From: Gerris lacustris
Lineage: Eukaryota > Arthropoda > Insecta > Hemiptera > Gerridae
Reading direction: 5' to 3'
Length of the DNA: 64,000 nucleotides
Assembly: GCA_951217055.1 (NCBI GenBank)
Contig: OX578278.1
Location: 45,645,574-45,709,573 of the forward strand
The position numbers were made by a program, and so were the translations under genes. The notes beneath the pieces were generated by a model that was not told the DNA's origin, did no database searches, and saw only the letters and a program-made list of their open reading frames with translations. How positions within the stretch are numbered: the first letter of the stretch is position 1; every line of letters starts with the position of its first letter. Positions 10,785 through 23,755 of the stretch are shown piece after piece.

Positions 10785-11825
10785 ATATAGAATATAACCA
10801 TTATATATTTATTACAACAATTACTAGATAATGCCCACCAATAAAAGACAGGTAAAGTTGATCATCCGATTGTTTGTTTAGCGAAATTATGATAGTTAAG
10901 AGTTTTTTTAATATTAAAATTTAAATAATATTTTTCAAAATGGTTTTATACTCTCTTGGAGTTTGGAACCATCAATCAACAGGAGTTGGACTCTTAAAGT
11001 CTAATCTAGATTCACATCTTGCCTGCTTCAAATAAGACTGATCAAATTATTTAATATAGTCAATATTTAAATTTATAATAAACGAGTCCTATAAACTTAG
11101 CGAATTTATTATGATTTTCATGATTTTATATAAATGTATAAGATTTGGTCTATTTAAAAGATATTTTGTTTATATTTATTGTAACACATCTTCTAAATTA
11201 AAACTTAAATATGATATAATATGTATTATCTTAAAATATATTTAAACTGTTGCATTAAATATTATATGTATTTGCTTAAAATGCTCCTTTGCACCTAACT
11301 TTAATCAAAAATGTAGAATAAATGACGCCAAACATTTCATTTACAAAAACTGTGAATAATAGTTAAATGTTATAACATTATTATAATGTTGTAACACTAA
11401 AATAATTAATAAAAATTGATGATAAATATTTAATATCATAGTTATATCTTTTTAGATTACAAATATGTTGTCGGCCTAATTGTATTTATAGATATTATTG
11501 AATGTATCATCTTATTTGTTTTTTTGTTTTGTTTTTATAATTAAAACCATAAATAACTTTAAAAAATAGGAAATTCAATTAATCTGATAAGATTTTGTTT
11601 TTTATCAATGATCCGTCCATTTTTGAACTAAATATAGCTACAAAAATATTTTTGGGATTTACAAATATAATTTCAAGATGGTCTGCTTTATTACACATTA
11701 TTGTATTCAGTGATATTTTAAATTTGAATTTATTAAATATATATACATTTATTTAACATTAGTTTTTAATGTCGTTGGTATTTTTATTTATTTCTTGATA
11801 AACATAATATGTAAAAGTTAAAAAA
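10785..11825. other. AT-rich intergenic DNA, nothing recognised
   Basis: No coding segment, tandem array or transposon end was found. A and T runs dominate. Confidence 0.55.
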
Positions 11826-11826
11826 A

Positions 11827-12140
11827 TTATTTTATTTAAAAAAAATAAAATTAAAAACATTTTATTCGTATTCTTCTCAGCAAACCCTTTCATTTGATAC
11901 CCATATTCATGGGCGTTCTTAAAAAATAGCTAGTCCACCATCTTGGGCTGTCCACCATATTGGATTTAGAATGACGTCACTTAGCTAACCATGCATTGTC
12001 ATCCAAACTTGACGTGTATGCAAAATTTCAATTCAATTGGTTGAGGATAACTGCTTTAAAATTTAGTTGCAAGATTTGACCCGAACATTCATAATACACA
12101 CATACATACAAACATTGCAAGTTAAATCAGAGCTTGTAAA
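11827..12140. mobile_element. Inverted-repeat element, copy 2
   Basis: Matches 6966-7250 through most of its length, with a short extra block TCTTGGGCTGTCCACCATAT near 11942 where the phrase TCCACCAT is duplicated. The right end carries a short CATACATACA repeat before ACATTGCAAGTTAAAT. The terminal 13-bp inverted repeat is degraded here. Confidence 0.7.
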
Positions 12141-12339
12141 CTATATGAACTATGAACGTCTATTTCCTACATGGTACGACAGAAATAAATGAAAAAGAAT
12201 AGGCTGTAGCATTTCTTTTATCAAAATTATCAGGCTTTCGTTCGAACTATATCCGTCTACTATCTGGGGATTAAATTTAACAAACCCTCTGAATTTCTAA
12301 TAAATCAGATGAGTACTTTTAAAGATGTGTCAATAAAAA

Positions 12340-12640
12340 TATGTTTGTGTGCACTTAGAAGAGAAAACAATAGGGTCAGATGGTTAAAACTTATATAAGT
12401 CTAAGAATAGGCTAATTATGATCTATAATTCAATTTTCATTAAAATAAGATATGTTGGTTCTCAAAAATGTTGAGAACCAAAACGACAGGCGGACGGAAA
12501 GACACGAGACTAAAAATGTTCCCTAATGTGTGAAACTGATTTCGGCCTTGTATTTTTTAAATTTTGACACTTAAATAATGTGTTTTCATTAAAACAACCA
12601 CATAGCTAAGCTGGGAAGCAAAATGCTATACAAATAATCA
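12340..12640 (+). repeat. Dispersed repeat (ATGTTGGTTC family), copy 1
   Basis: Shares order and wording with 15425-15700: a GAAGAGAAAA start, CAGATGGTT, AAACTTATAT, ATATGTTGGTTC, then ATTCCCTGATGT-like and GTTTGAAAC-like text. No reading frame is conserved. Superfamily unknown. Confidence 0.5.
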
Positions 12641-12644
12641 GACT

Positions 12645-13265
12645 CTAGGAATTGTTGAAGAACCCGTTGATCTAGATGCCCCTTCATCTTTCTAGGGTAC
12701 TCGTAGTGGTAACTAAGACTTATTAAATGTAATAATAACTTTTTGTACTCACTAAGTAATAATAAAGTTTTAGTTGAATGTAAATATGTCGTTTGAAGAA
12801 CGAATTTTTCAGCTATTTATATGAAGGATGTTCCTCACTATTTGACAGTACCTTTAGTACCTTGTAAAGTCCCCCATGATGGAGTAAATTGCTTTATTAT
12901 AGATTAATATATACCTAATTGATTCAAAATTCTCTGCAATAAATAATTGTTCGGTATAAAGCATATTAATCAATGTATAAATATTATAAATCATAACTGT
13001 TAATAGTAATAAGTAATAAGTAAATAATTTTTTTTTTTTCAACAGAGATCTTTTGTTATTTAAGCGATAATTAGAGATACTTCTACTACTAACTTCTAAG
13101 AAGTCGTGTTAATTATTATTATTGATGAGACGGTATTCTTCTTATTAGGATAAATATCTCATCAGGAAAAATGTGCTACATTCTTTCAGTATTATATTTT
13201 ATTGTTGTTGTCCTCGATCTCCTGTAAATTTCTGCGTTATTAACTCGGAAACTAGTTTCTTACCA
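12645..13265 (+). repeat. Old repeat shared with 40600-41130
   Basis: Long, diverged similarity to 40600-41130: TCTAGATGCC.. then CATCTTTCT, ATTTATATGAAGGATGTTCCT, CTAATTGATTCAAAA, TTATTTAAGCGATAATTAG and GATAAATATCTCATCAG each have partners in the same order. The end (13210-13265, with TTTCTGCGTTATTA) instead matches about 46190-46240, which suggests the other copy was later split by insertions. Confidence 0.5.
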
Positions 13266-13820
13266 GGGAAGCATTTACTTAGCACTGAAATAGACTACAT
13301 TATACATTATATATATTTACATTTATTTTCTTTTAATAAAATCAATGATTTTAGCTTGAGAATGGCCCATGGTGGGATCGAAATATCGCAAATGTGAGGC
13401 GTTTAAATTCCTTAATAGACCCAGCTATTTAAAAATTGAAACTTCAAGGATCAATCTACTAATTTGTTATAAAAATTATCTCTATCGGTTTATAATAGCT
13501 TTTCAGTGGTCCATTTTCTACATAGTGCATAGATAGTTTGCGCTTTTACTACAGCATATACCGAGTCTTGTATATCAGCGTCTTTAAACTCATTTTTTGA
13601 TTAGATAATACTGTCCTTATACGTAAAACAGACGTCTCTATTAAAGCCTTTAACACCCATGTCCCCCATTATCTAGGGTCAATAACCTGACTCATTTTAT
13701 ATTTTTACACCGTTTAAAAAAAATACGAAAAATAGCTCAGACAAGCTATTTGTAAATACAAATATACGCTAGAAAATTCTAGCGCAACTCTAATTGTCGG
13801 TATCTATTTTTTAGTTTTTA

Positions 13821-14244
13821 GGTTTCTGTGTAAAGTCAAAAAGAAACCTTATATAACGGCTGTCTGTCTGTCCGTTGCTTGTTTCAATTCATAAACTACT
13901 ATAGCTAGGAACATGAAATTCGGCACACTGGTGCATCTCGGAATTTTTGACAACTGGACACTTTTTCACACTTCAAGATGGCGGCTAATATGGCGGGTGA
14001 CTAAAAAAAATGTTTTTAGTCACCATGACATGTTATATATCAATTTAAAGGTCTTAATGTGTAGAAAAAGAATCTGCAACTACATATTAAAATTTCACAT
14101 TTAATATTTTCAAGATGGCGGGCGACTAAAAACTTTTTAGTCACCATGACATGTTATACATCAATTTAAAGGTATTGAAGTGTAGAAAAAGAATACATAT
14201 GCAACTACAGCACTTAATAATTTTAACTTAATCGTACAGAAACC
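13821..14244. mobile_element. GGTTTCTGT-ended dispersed repeat, copy 1
   Basis: Nine-base inverted ends GGTTTCTGT (13821-13829) and ACAGAAACC (14236-14244). Internal text (GTCTGTCTGTCCGTTG, AGCTAGGAA, ATGAAATTCGGCAC, CAAGATGGCGGC) matches 16540-16810. A block of about 121 bp bearing AGTCACCATGACATGTTAT is directly duplicated inside (about 13974-14094 and 14095-14213). No protein. The layout, short inverted hairpin then GTCTG repeats then ATGAAATTCGGCA, is common in insect repeats of uncertain class. Confidence 0.65.
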
Positions 14245-14249
14245 AGCGA

Positions 14250-14795
14250 TTATCGCCTCACGTACTTACGTGAAGCGCGCCTTACTTGTTTACATTACAA
14301 AAACGATTTCGATTGTAGCCTCTCGATAAATTCAATCTATTTTTTCTTTAAATTTAGGGAAAATTATGGAAGGGCATAATTATTTTTAGGTTAAGGTTAG
14401 TACTTTTTGCACTAACCTAACCATATCCTTCTATCATATCATTACCCTAAAACGTGACACTTTATGTAGGTCTTTTTAAACAAATTATTGGCTTTATCGG
14501 GATGACGCACAATCGAAATTGTTTTTATAATGTACACCGTGAAATGTGCACAGTTTTTATAATGTAATCCTGTAAACTGTACAAATCCCGTAATAAAGAT
14601 CCAGTAAAAAAATGGTAAAATCCTGTAAAAAGGAACAGTTTAAAATAAAAGTAAGTAAATTGGACAGTACGAAATAGGTGTGCCAAATAGTGCTGATTAA
14701 CCAATTGATTTCGAAAGAAAACAAATTATTTATATAACACATATTTTTCCTTAAAATTGCCAAACATTATTTTTTTTTGAAGATGTAGGTATAAA
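14250..14795. other. Unclassified intergenic DNA
   Basis: Contains a palindromic ACGTACTTACGT near 14262 and a GGTTAAGGTTAGTA / TACTTTTTGCACTAACCTAACC inverted patch at about 14388-14425. No gene or complete element is called. Confidence 0.4.
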
Positions 14796-14799
14796 TAAT

Positions 14800-15418
14800 T
14801 TCAAGATAAAAAGAACTTTTTATATAATACGTTTTTAAATTTTCTGTTGAATCGTATGTAATGTTAATAATATAATTGTTATTGTTATATAATATATAAT
14901 GTTAGTGAAAAAAAAAAAAAAATTATTCCGAATTTATTTACTTCACATAAATGACAAACCTTCAAAAGGACAAATCTTTGAACAACGGATCTCCCCAACA
15001 CCAAATCTAAACCGTTCCATCAATATATTTGAAATAATATATAAATAATATAATCGATATATTTCCTGTTTTGCTGTCATTCAATGTTTATCTCTTATTT
15101 ATAAAAGTCACAAATTTAAAACCCGTCAAAATGAAGATTGCGTAAATATGGGACATGGCAAAACAAATAAAATAACTAGCGGATTTTTTCCGGACTAACT
15201 TTCCATACAGCAAAATTTGCTGGAAACCAATTAAATGCTGCTGATAGATGGCTAGAAGTATTAAAATAATGCATTGTCATCGTTCTGAGCTATGCTAAAA
15301 GTTTCAAATGTCTAGCTATTCGGGAAGTTAGTTAGAAATCGATTGCTAGATTTGTACCGGACAAACAAACAAACAAACAAACAAACAAGAATGCAAGCTA
15401 ATTAAAACGTAGTAATAA
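14800..15418 (+). repeat. AAAACGTAGTA-tailed repeat, isolated copy
   Basis: Begins with TTCAAGATAAAAAGAACTTT, passes through TGCTGTCATTCAATGTTTAT, TAGCGGATTTTTTCCGGACT and GAAGTTAGTTAGAAATCGAT, then ends with an (ACAA)n run (15361-15389) and AAAACGTAGTA at about 15404-15414. The same order is found inside the Helitron at 43750-44120 and in the tandem region 44531-46030. Near its start ATACGTTTTT forms a short inverted match to the end. Confidence 0.7.
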
Positions 15419-15424
15419 ATCTGT

Positions 15425-15700
15425 TCTTGTGGGTATGTTGAAGAGAAAAAATTGGGCACAGATGGTTCAAACTTATATGGACCAACAACGGACTAATAAA
15501 AAAGACGAGTCGTTTTTAAGATATGTTGGTTCGCAAAAAATGAGCGACCGATAGACAGATACAGAATGAAAAATATTCCCTGATGTTTGAAACGAATTTA
15601 TGTTTTGAAATCGAAGACAAAATATTTTCGGGCTGAAAAACGATCACATTGCTTCCGTTTTCTTCGGTAAGCTCGGAAGCAATATTAACTAACATTTGAA
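15425..15700 (+). repeat. Dispersed repeat (ATGTTGGTTC family), copy 2
   Basis: Partner of 12340-12640, lying directly after the (ACAA)n-tailed repeat. Shared phrases include CAGATGGTT, ACTTATAT and ATATGTTGGTTC. The frames present are short and unrelated to any domain I know. Confidence 0.5.
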
Positions 15701-15719
15701 TATCCAATTTGCCTAGAGG

Positions 15720-16530
15720 TTTAAAACCCTAATTAAACTAAACTAGAAATGATAAAATTGTATTATTTATATATAAAAAAAAATAGCTGAAGACTTATCA
15801 CCAATATGAAAAATGAAGACTAAGACTATACCACTTAGTTTTATTTATTTCATTTTGGTCTACTGTTTGTCTCATTTGATATATCTTTTACTTTTTTAAT
15901 ACTTGTTGAAAAATCGAAAAATCAAAATTTAAAAGATATTTTATTTCAGTAACGTTACAGATTCCTCCAAATTTTTTTATTTAAGATTTATTTCTAGTTT
16001 TTAATTAATCCAACAGACCACCGTCACATAAGAAATGAGTAATAAAAAAGTGGAAATGTAAAAAAAAAAGAAAAAATGTTTTACGTGGGATAAAATAGTT
16101 TCGACCTTTTTACGACCATTTTAACGTTTTATACACGGAATTAACAATAAAATATTTATCATATTGGAACTATATTGTCAAGAAATAAACTATATGATCT
16201 ATTTCCGCACAGTCTTAGTATAAAATAATGACTAGAACATACTTTACAAATGACTAAGTGCTCTATTTATCTCTTACTTCCGTTGGAGTAGTAAAAGCTT
16301 ATTATTTATGAGCGATATTTCAAAGTTTTAAAGTCAATTGTTTGTAGATGATAACTCAAAGACAAAAATTGGTCAGCTTCATTTTCAAAACACCTCAGCA
16401 GCTTTAACGATAAACTATTGCTGGTTTTTATAGTAAACTTATAAATTGTGCATGTATAAATTGTAAATAGATTATTTTTTTTATGGATGTTATGTGTAGA
16501 AATAAAAAATATAATCAAAACTGGTAAGTT
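15720..16530. other. AT-rich DNA, nothing recognised
   Basis: No coding potential, element ends or tandem arrays recognised. Confidence 0.5.
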
Positions 16531-16539
16531 TTCATTTTA

Positions 16540-16820
16540 GGTTTCTGTACGACGTACAAAAAGAAACCTTATATAACGGCTCTGTCTGTCTGTCCGTTGG
16601 TGCCTGTCCGTTGGCATGTTTCAATTCATAAACCTCTTATAGCTAGGAATATGAAATTCGGCACTCATCAGGTTCATCTTGGCATTTGTGTGACAACTGG
16701 ACACTTTTTGGATTTTTCACACTTAATATTTTCAAGATGGCGGCCAATATGGCGGCAGACTAAAAATAAGTTTTTAGTCAACATGACATGTTATAGACGT
16801 GAATGTTATATGTTAGGTTG
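16540..16820 (+). mobile_element. GGTTTCTGT-ended dispersed repeat, copy 2
   Basis: Opens with a small hairpin in which GGTTTCT pairs with AGAAACC (16540-16568) around GTACGACGTAC, then GTCTGTCTGTCCGTTG, ATGAAATTCGGCAC and CAAGATGGCGGCC, matching 13821-14100. The right terminus is missing, so this copy is truncated or diverged. Confidence 0.6.
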
Positions 16821-16829
16821 GAGAAAGCA

Positions 16830-18400
16830 ATTAAATACTTAATTTCATTTAAATGTTTATAGCATTTTAAATCCAATTTGTCACACTAATTTTCTTTGAA
16901 GAGGGTTTTAAAGAAGATAAGATAAGAAAATAAATTATTTTTTTAATTTTTTTTCTCTCACACATCACTGAACTTAACCCTGCATTTTAATCAAAGAAAC
17001 ATTTTTCCGGGCTTTACTGGGAATTTATTCAGTACATATGGCAGCAATTTAAATGTTTCATTTTAATTATAGATTAGAATACATGTTTGTTTGCATTAAA
17101 CAATCCATCATAGTAGCTTTTTTATTAAAGGTGTAAATACTAGTTAGAACTTAAAACTAAAAAGAGTAGTTCTCGTGGCTTCGTTTTTGCATAAATCCCT
17201 CATCGCTAGTAAAATGGAATCTCTAATCAACTATAATTAGCAATTACGACGGCTTGCTGCATTTACCTTTCGAAAGGTTTCCATGTGGTTTGCTAATTTA
17301 GTTCTGATAACATATCATTATCCAGTGGTGTTTTATTGGCCAGACAAGCAAAAATACTTTAGATCCGCTTAAATCCCAGTACGCAGTTACTTTATGAGCT
17401 AACACAAATAAATCAAACAATAGCTCATGAGTTGCTAATATGCTGCATTTTGTACGTATTGTTTAAATTACGTTTAGTCTTCAATTAACCTTTAACGTAT
17501 AGAGTTTGATTTTAAAATTTTCTTCGCTCGAAAGGTTAATGTTCTGAACCTTAGGTTAATTTTCTTATTTTCTTTTTGCTTTAAGTTTCAAGTATTCTTC
17601 AGCACCATTAAAATGCTTTCCTACTTTCTAGGGATTTTGAAAGAAAAAAATTTGTAAGTATATTTAGTTTCAGCACACACTAAGTAGGTTCGAAGACAAT
17701 TTAACAAATTATAATTAACAAAAGCAAATTGCACGATTAATCGGGGTTTATAAGGTGTTTAAATGTGTATTGTATGTGAGTAAATTACAATATAAAACTA
17801 AAAAAAAATGGTTGCATTGGCCGATTATGTGGTAATCAAACATGATAATAATTAATTCACAAGAATTAAACACAGGTTGTTTAATATATAATCGTCTAAC
17901 CACAATATAACTATACATATAACAATTAGACGATCGATTCAGTCATTCAACCATTTTCTAAACTGGTTCAGTCTACCATTATTTAAAACTTAAAACCAAC
18001 AATTTCAATGTGGCGGGCATATAAAAGTCTGTTTTAGCTATAAATTTTAAACCGTTAATTATAATGACGTAAAGCAAACGCCTTTGTATGCATTTATATC
18101 GTCCAAAAGCATTGAAACTACTCTGAAGTTTCTAGCTTCTCTCGATTTTGCCTCGGATTATGTGTTTTCTAGATTTGTTGGCGTACCAAGATATCGATAT
18201 CACTAAAGTGATTTGGGTTACGCGTAGACCAAATTCCATAACCTTTATTTTGGATTCAAGGGGCCTTGTAAATCAATCAAAATCTTTTTGGAAGTTATAT
18301 GATTAGCTTCTGCGATTATTAATATTAAATTTAAATAAATGTTTTATTGTTCAAAGGTTTCCAATTTAAGACAATTTACAGTGAAAATTATATACTTCTC
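16830..18400. other. Intergenic DNA, nothing recognised
   Basis: Slightly less AT-rich than average in places (17150-17400), but no coding exon with splice sites, no tandem array and no transposon ends were found. A short ATATCGATAT palindrome lies near 18190. Confidence 0.5.
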
Positions 18401-18411
18401 ATAATATTACA

Positions 18412-18548
18412 AGGGGGGGGGGGGGCAGCTGCTTTGTGGAATAAGTAGTTCCCTTTTCTTGTTACCACTACGAATACCCCCTTCCCCCAATCTAAACTAA
18501 CTTAGAATGTGCCCCCCCCCCCAGACCTAGCCGCTGGATACGCTACTG
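18412..18548. mobile_element. Remnant of an hAT-like end with G and C runs
   Basis: A run of 13 G begins at 18414, and a run of about 13 C lies near 18512, followed by GCTGGATACGCTACTG ending at 18548. The reverse complement of that end, CAGTAGCGTATCCAGC, resembles hAT termini such as the CAGGGGCGGATACAGG end at 23756. No matching left end or target duplication was found. Confidence 0.4.
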
Positions 18549-18551
18549 AGT

Positions 18552-18790
18552 TTAACCACATCAGTCCCTTCTCGAAGCTCTTTACATTTTTGTTGAGAAC
18601 CTAAACTGCATCCTTCATCAAAGCTTCTATGTTTAGCCTTATAGTAATGATTGAGTTCCTGAATAACTCTAGCCATGTCCGTGTTCTCATGTACGTTCGG
18701 TCTGACAAATCTGTTCCAAAACCTCCTGCCGATGAATAATTCTGCTGGTGATTTACCTATTCAAAGATTAGATATTTTCGGTATAACATT
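18552..18790 (-). pseudogene. Decayed Ty3/Gypsy integrase C-terminal fragment
   Basis: On the minus strand from 18757 a frame reads GKSPAELFIGRR, then a segment ending near KAKHRSFDEG. The (K)SPAEL.(G)R pattern marks the region after the catalytic core of Ty3/Gypsy integrases. Just upstream a YR-type motif is recognisable, but a stop codon interrupts. No other pol domain is identifiable nearby. It differs from the copy at 53.5 kb. Confidence 0.6.
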
Positions 18791-18799
18791 AGAAATTCA

Positions 18800-20340
18800 T
18801 TATTCTGTGTTTGTCATTTGAGATAGACGCTCGATAACTCAATTACTTGAACTCTTTACGGATAACAGTATCCTGCAGTGATGCTGGTAGTTTTCCGCAC
18901 CTCTTCGGGTTCGTAGGTTCGTGTCCATTGTCCGGGGGGCGTGATTAGCCGTACAATTAGGATTAGCTTTTTTGTACACCATTAATACGTAACATTTCCT
19001 AAATATTATGCCCATCTAGTAACTCTGTTCATCACCATTTTCCATAATTCATTATTCTCGCCAAAAATATGTTTAAACGGCTTAAGGTCTTTTTTCAGTC
19101 ATCATACGGGTTTAATCTCCTATGAGATCCTTCGTTGATCCATAATTTCTTTGAAATAACCGATGACGGTCGTACAGCATATTTACGTTAAAACCATTTA
19201 ACTTTACTTTAAGTAATATTCTACTCTGGCTGCTATTTGCAGTTCCTAGCGACCAATTTTTGCCGGGCTATGGTTTATGCTGATCCCAACTGTCATCATC
19301 CGGATCCGACGACCTTGATGGATAATCTGTGTTTAGGGTTCCTACATTTTTGTTTTCCTTTTTTCAAGTTTTCTGACTGTCCGTCTAACAGTTTTACACG
19401 CCCTTTTCTGAGGCAAGCCCTCTAGCCTAGTGATTATTTCAGATATATAATAATTGCCATAATGCAGGACAACAATAAAAATTATTCTAAATAAATATTT
19501 ATCTGTCTTTCAAAGATCATCAATCTACTTCTAGTATTTTTAAATAGTTGAGGAGCAAATAAATGTTGCTTTCTATAACAAATAAACAAACTTGTAACAA
19601 GTAAATAATTACTATGTATTAGAACATAATACGATTAAAATAATAAATTTTTATTATTATAAATAATATTTATCTGGTAATAAATAAATATATTTTGCAA
19701 ACTACCTAAATGATAATAAATTTTGTGTATACAAGATACTAAATCCCATGTATAGTTTATCTTTATATTTATTACACATGTTGTTTTTTTTACTTTATTC
19801 AGACATATTCTCGAAGAAAATGTTTTGTGAGGTAGTTAGAGGTTAATTAATAGTATGTTATTTTCCAAACAACTAATTACCAAGTAAAATATGGTTTATT
19901 TATATATTTTGGTGTTGCTTCAAAATTTGAATTTTTTCAAGAGCATCAGCAGTTGTTCTATTTTTCAAATGTAACTGCAGATAAGAAATATATTTATATA
20001 TATATATTTGTATTTAAATATCTAGATAGATATTTGTATTTAAATATATCTAAATACTTTACCTCCTTTCGTGTTTGTTACTAAAAATGTTTTTCTCTCT
20101 TTTTAGAATCCCAATAAATTATTTAAAGTTTTAAATCTAATTATATAAATACATTATTGTAATGACCTAAAATACTCGATATGAGATTTTGACTAATTTA
20201 TATACGTTTTAAGGGTGGGTAGTCTGAACTAAAGTATGGAGCTTAACTTAAACTAACAATTTACTAAACCCACTTAAATTAAATTTGGTATACATATTCA
20301 GCAGAGTAATAAATTGAGATATTAAGTTCTACGATTTTTA
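18800..20340. other. Intergenic DNA, no supported gene
   Basis: 18800-19330 is somewhat GC-richer and could be further retroelement decay (a CCGAAGAGGTGCGG patch on the minus strand), but no domain can be named. 19440-20340 is AT-rich with nothing recognised. Confidence 0.4.
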
Positions 20341-20349
20341 ATATCTTAT

Positions 20350-20450
20350 TTTTTATTATCTATAAGTTGTGTATATAGCGAGAAAGTATTGTGATGGCGC
20401 GAAAATTCTATGTTCATAATTTAATTGCTTTAAGACTCCATAAAAGTGGT
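20350..20450 (+). repeat. Fragment of the GTATTGTGATGGC family
   Basis: AGAAAGTATTGTGATGGCGC and GAAAATTC match the start of the copies at 36560, 38893 and 59664. Only about 100 bases are recognisable. Confidence 0.5.
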
Positions 20451-23400
20451 TTTCAAAAAGTATCCGAATAATTTTTTTCCTAAAACAATGTCCGAGTTGC
20501 TTAATTTTATTATAAGGGTGATAAATTCAATTTGGTGGCTCAGTATAATATGATAGAATAGTATTGCGTGAGTCCATACGTCCATGTCCATACATAATAT
20601 CCTGGTCAAAGCTGCTATTGTTGCCACATTTACGCCAACCCGCTCATGCAGCTGATAGTCAAGGACACCAGTAGTTGCTACTGTTATTGGCCTCGCTACA
20701 CTAGTTTTGAAGTAATTTACAGCATTATTAGAGTACCATTTTACCTGGATATCCCTCATGTAGATACCAAATTAGCTAAAATGTTAGCTTATTTTCTTTC
20801 GACTGATAATAATTTAATTTTGAGCCATTTAACTATAGATTCCAGTTTAGACCTGAAACCTGAAATGCTATTATTTCGGTGCTTTTTATTATTCTATCAA
20901 TTGAGAATCATATTGATCTCCAACATAAAGTAGACTCAACTTTTACTAAGACATTTTTAATAATGTAACTCAAATTCTTCCAGGATTGGCGCACTTATAA
21001 TGACCACATTGCAATACTATTAATAATATATCCGAAATATTCTTTCATTCTACAATTTGTCACTCCCTGTTTTATTAAATTTAAATCATTGTCTACTTAT
21101 TCTAGGCCAGTTTCAATAATAGATAGTTGTAAAATTACAGTTTATTTTTAATTAATCTTGTCACACTACTATTGAATTTACGAGTTAATGATTAGATTAT
21201 ATTTATTAATTTTTAATGAACTTTGTAATAAAAACAGATCTATATTTACATTATCCTATTTAATAACTATTCGTTTTTCATAATATTTTAATTACAATGT
21301 TATTATTTCTTCAATACGAGGGTATCGTGCAAACCAAAAAATATTTATAATACTTTTTAAACACGATATTATTCAGTAAACAATAATTATTGTCGACTCC
21401 TACTCAGCTGTGAAAAATTCATGATAGTGGCTTTATCAGGATTGGTCTAAAACTTATGTTGTATAACATTTTTAACTTTTACATATATAAATAAATAATC
21501 TTTTTAGATCTGTAGCTTGGTAATATACACCAATTTTAATTAATATATTGAGAAAAATGTAATATTATTTCATGAGTCAGTTTTAAATGTTTACGAAAAA
21601 ATAGTATGAAATAGTAAAAAAAGTAACATTGTTTTTTCAAAAATTAAGCATTATAAATAAATATACAGAATTCCCTTTAAATAGAATTCATTATAATGAA
21701 TATATGTTATATGTTATGTAAGTAGAAATACATTTTTTTAACCAAAATAAATTGTAATTTTGTATTTATTAAATTTTTATATATTTATAAATCCTGGACT
21801 CTTATGGATTTTTCTAGGCCCCCCTTAATTTATAGTTAAATTCGTTCTTCGATTTCACCCACCGTGGTATAATTTTTCCTAACATGATTACCAAATTTCT
21901 AAATCGGTTCAGTAATAGAGAATCCAGGCATCTATACAGGCAACGTACGACAGTCTACTTTCACATAATTTTTTAAAACTAAACTTCTATTGAGGCACTT
22001 TATCTAAAAAATAATTTTTTAGAATCAGACCCCTAATCCTAAAAAAAAGAAAAGTTTAAATAGAACATAACTGATAAAAAATTTTTTTTAATCAAAATAC
22101 AATATTAATATATCTATATACTTATAAATTATAAACGTTGAAGTAAAGCATCCGAGATTAATAAATAAACATTTCTTTAGAATATTAAATTAATATTATA
22201 TACCTAATAATAATAATATGTAATCAACAATAAGTGGCACTTAATGAGATCATATGCCTGAATTTCCGATATTACCTATTCTATTATTTAAATAATTATT
22301 ATATCATACTTTCTTTTTTATATAATAAACTGATAGATTTTACTTGTTTGAATCTCATAAGACAAAAAGAACTCTTAAAATACACGTGTATTTAAAATAA
22401 TAACAAAAATAAATAAATCAAGAGCACAAAATATTCTAAAGGAAAAGAAGTATCATAAAATCGTAAGAAGACGATTCTTTGTGGTTTTTATAGATAGTTT
22501 CGAAAATAATGATTCCTTCTAATTGTGCTTTGAGTGTGTCCTTGGTCTATGCGTATTTAAAGTCAATTGTCCGTGTTCATACGGCACGTGCAGTAAATGT
22601 CAATGCAGGAAGATGTTAGTCAGCTGTTGCTAGATAGTTTTGATGTGTCGTATGAGTATACAGTGTATATAGGACTGAGCAGAGCTGGCTGGATGTATTA
22701 TGGATGAGACCCGCTTATTATTATTATTATTATTGTAGTAGGAAGAATTACTCCCGTACCAGGCTCTAAGGATCAAGGACATTTATTAAAAACTTCACAT
22801 TCCCACACTTTGGATAACAAACAATTATAACTTTTAAAATTATAATTTGAGACGTCTATAGTTAATTTTTATATATATGTACAATATACATAGCATTGTT
22901 TCATTCCAGGTACCAAAGAACCAATCAAATGTTTCCTTCTATTTTATTCTTTTTCGTTCAATTTTTATAAATTAAAAGAAATAATTTGGTTGTTTCGACC
23001 GAGATTTTGTTGAACTAACTCTAGCACTAAACTAATAAACTAATACACTCCACCCCCCCCCCCACACACATATATATATATATAATTATATATGGCGTAA
23101 GCATTCTATTTTTGACATACTGTTTTAATGTCCCCTTAGTTCAAAAATGTCTTTTTTGAAAAATGGGTGTCATACAAATCTATAGTAATAAATAAGAATT
23201 ATGAAAATTACTAATTTAAAGCTCTAAATTTTATCTATTTAACAAATCATTTCTAATCATAAATAAAAGAACTATAGAGACATCTTTATTTGATACAACC
23301 CTGTTTACCAGTGTTTTTATTTTTTTTTAATTTGTAGGGAATAAGAAGAAAGTGTTACGATGACCCAAAAAAATCTTTAATACTTATTATACACATTTGA

Positions 23401-23575
23401 TTGATTTTTAAAAAATTGTTGATGATAATTATTTTTGTAGATACATGTATTTTTTATATGCAATAGTAATCACTATAATAAATATCTTGTTTTGATTAAT
23501 ATTTAGGGCTTTCACCCTAGCTCTGTAATAATAATTCATAAATAATAATCTTATCTTATCGCTCTTAGTCTATTA
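20450..23575. other. Intergenic DNA, nothing firmly recognised
   Basis: A few 95-110 codon frames exist near 20430-20930, but they overlap on opposite strands and lack any known domain. 22550-22760 is GC-richer, with a TATATA string near 22665 and a (TTA)n run near 22712-22733; it could be a solo LTR or promoter, but no partner was found. A C-run and short (TA)n occur near 23050-23085. Confidence 0.4.
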
Positions 23576-23577
23576 TT

Positions 23578-23604
23578 TTCTCTCTCTCTCTCCTCACTCT
23601 CACT

Positions 23605-23655
<51 letters not shown>
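23578..23655. repeat. (TC)n followed by (TA)n microsatellite
   Basis: A CT-rich run at about 23578-23606 changes into a pure TA run at about 23608-23654. Confidence 0.9.
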
Positions 23656-23658
<3 letters not shown>

Positions 23659-23755
23659 TTTTTATTAATAGGCTTGAAGGTTTACAACAATTATTTTACA
23701 ACTCAGTTAAACATCAAAATTTAAACATATGCTCGAATCAATCCACAGTCGACAC

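Noticed and set aside
20430..20933. Two opposing frames of about 100 codons
   Set aside because: They overlap in antisense, have no known motif, and the local base composition is not coding-like.
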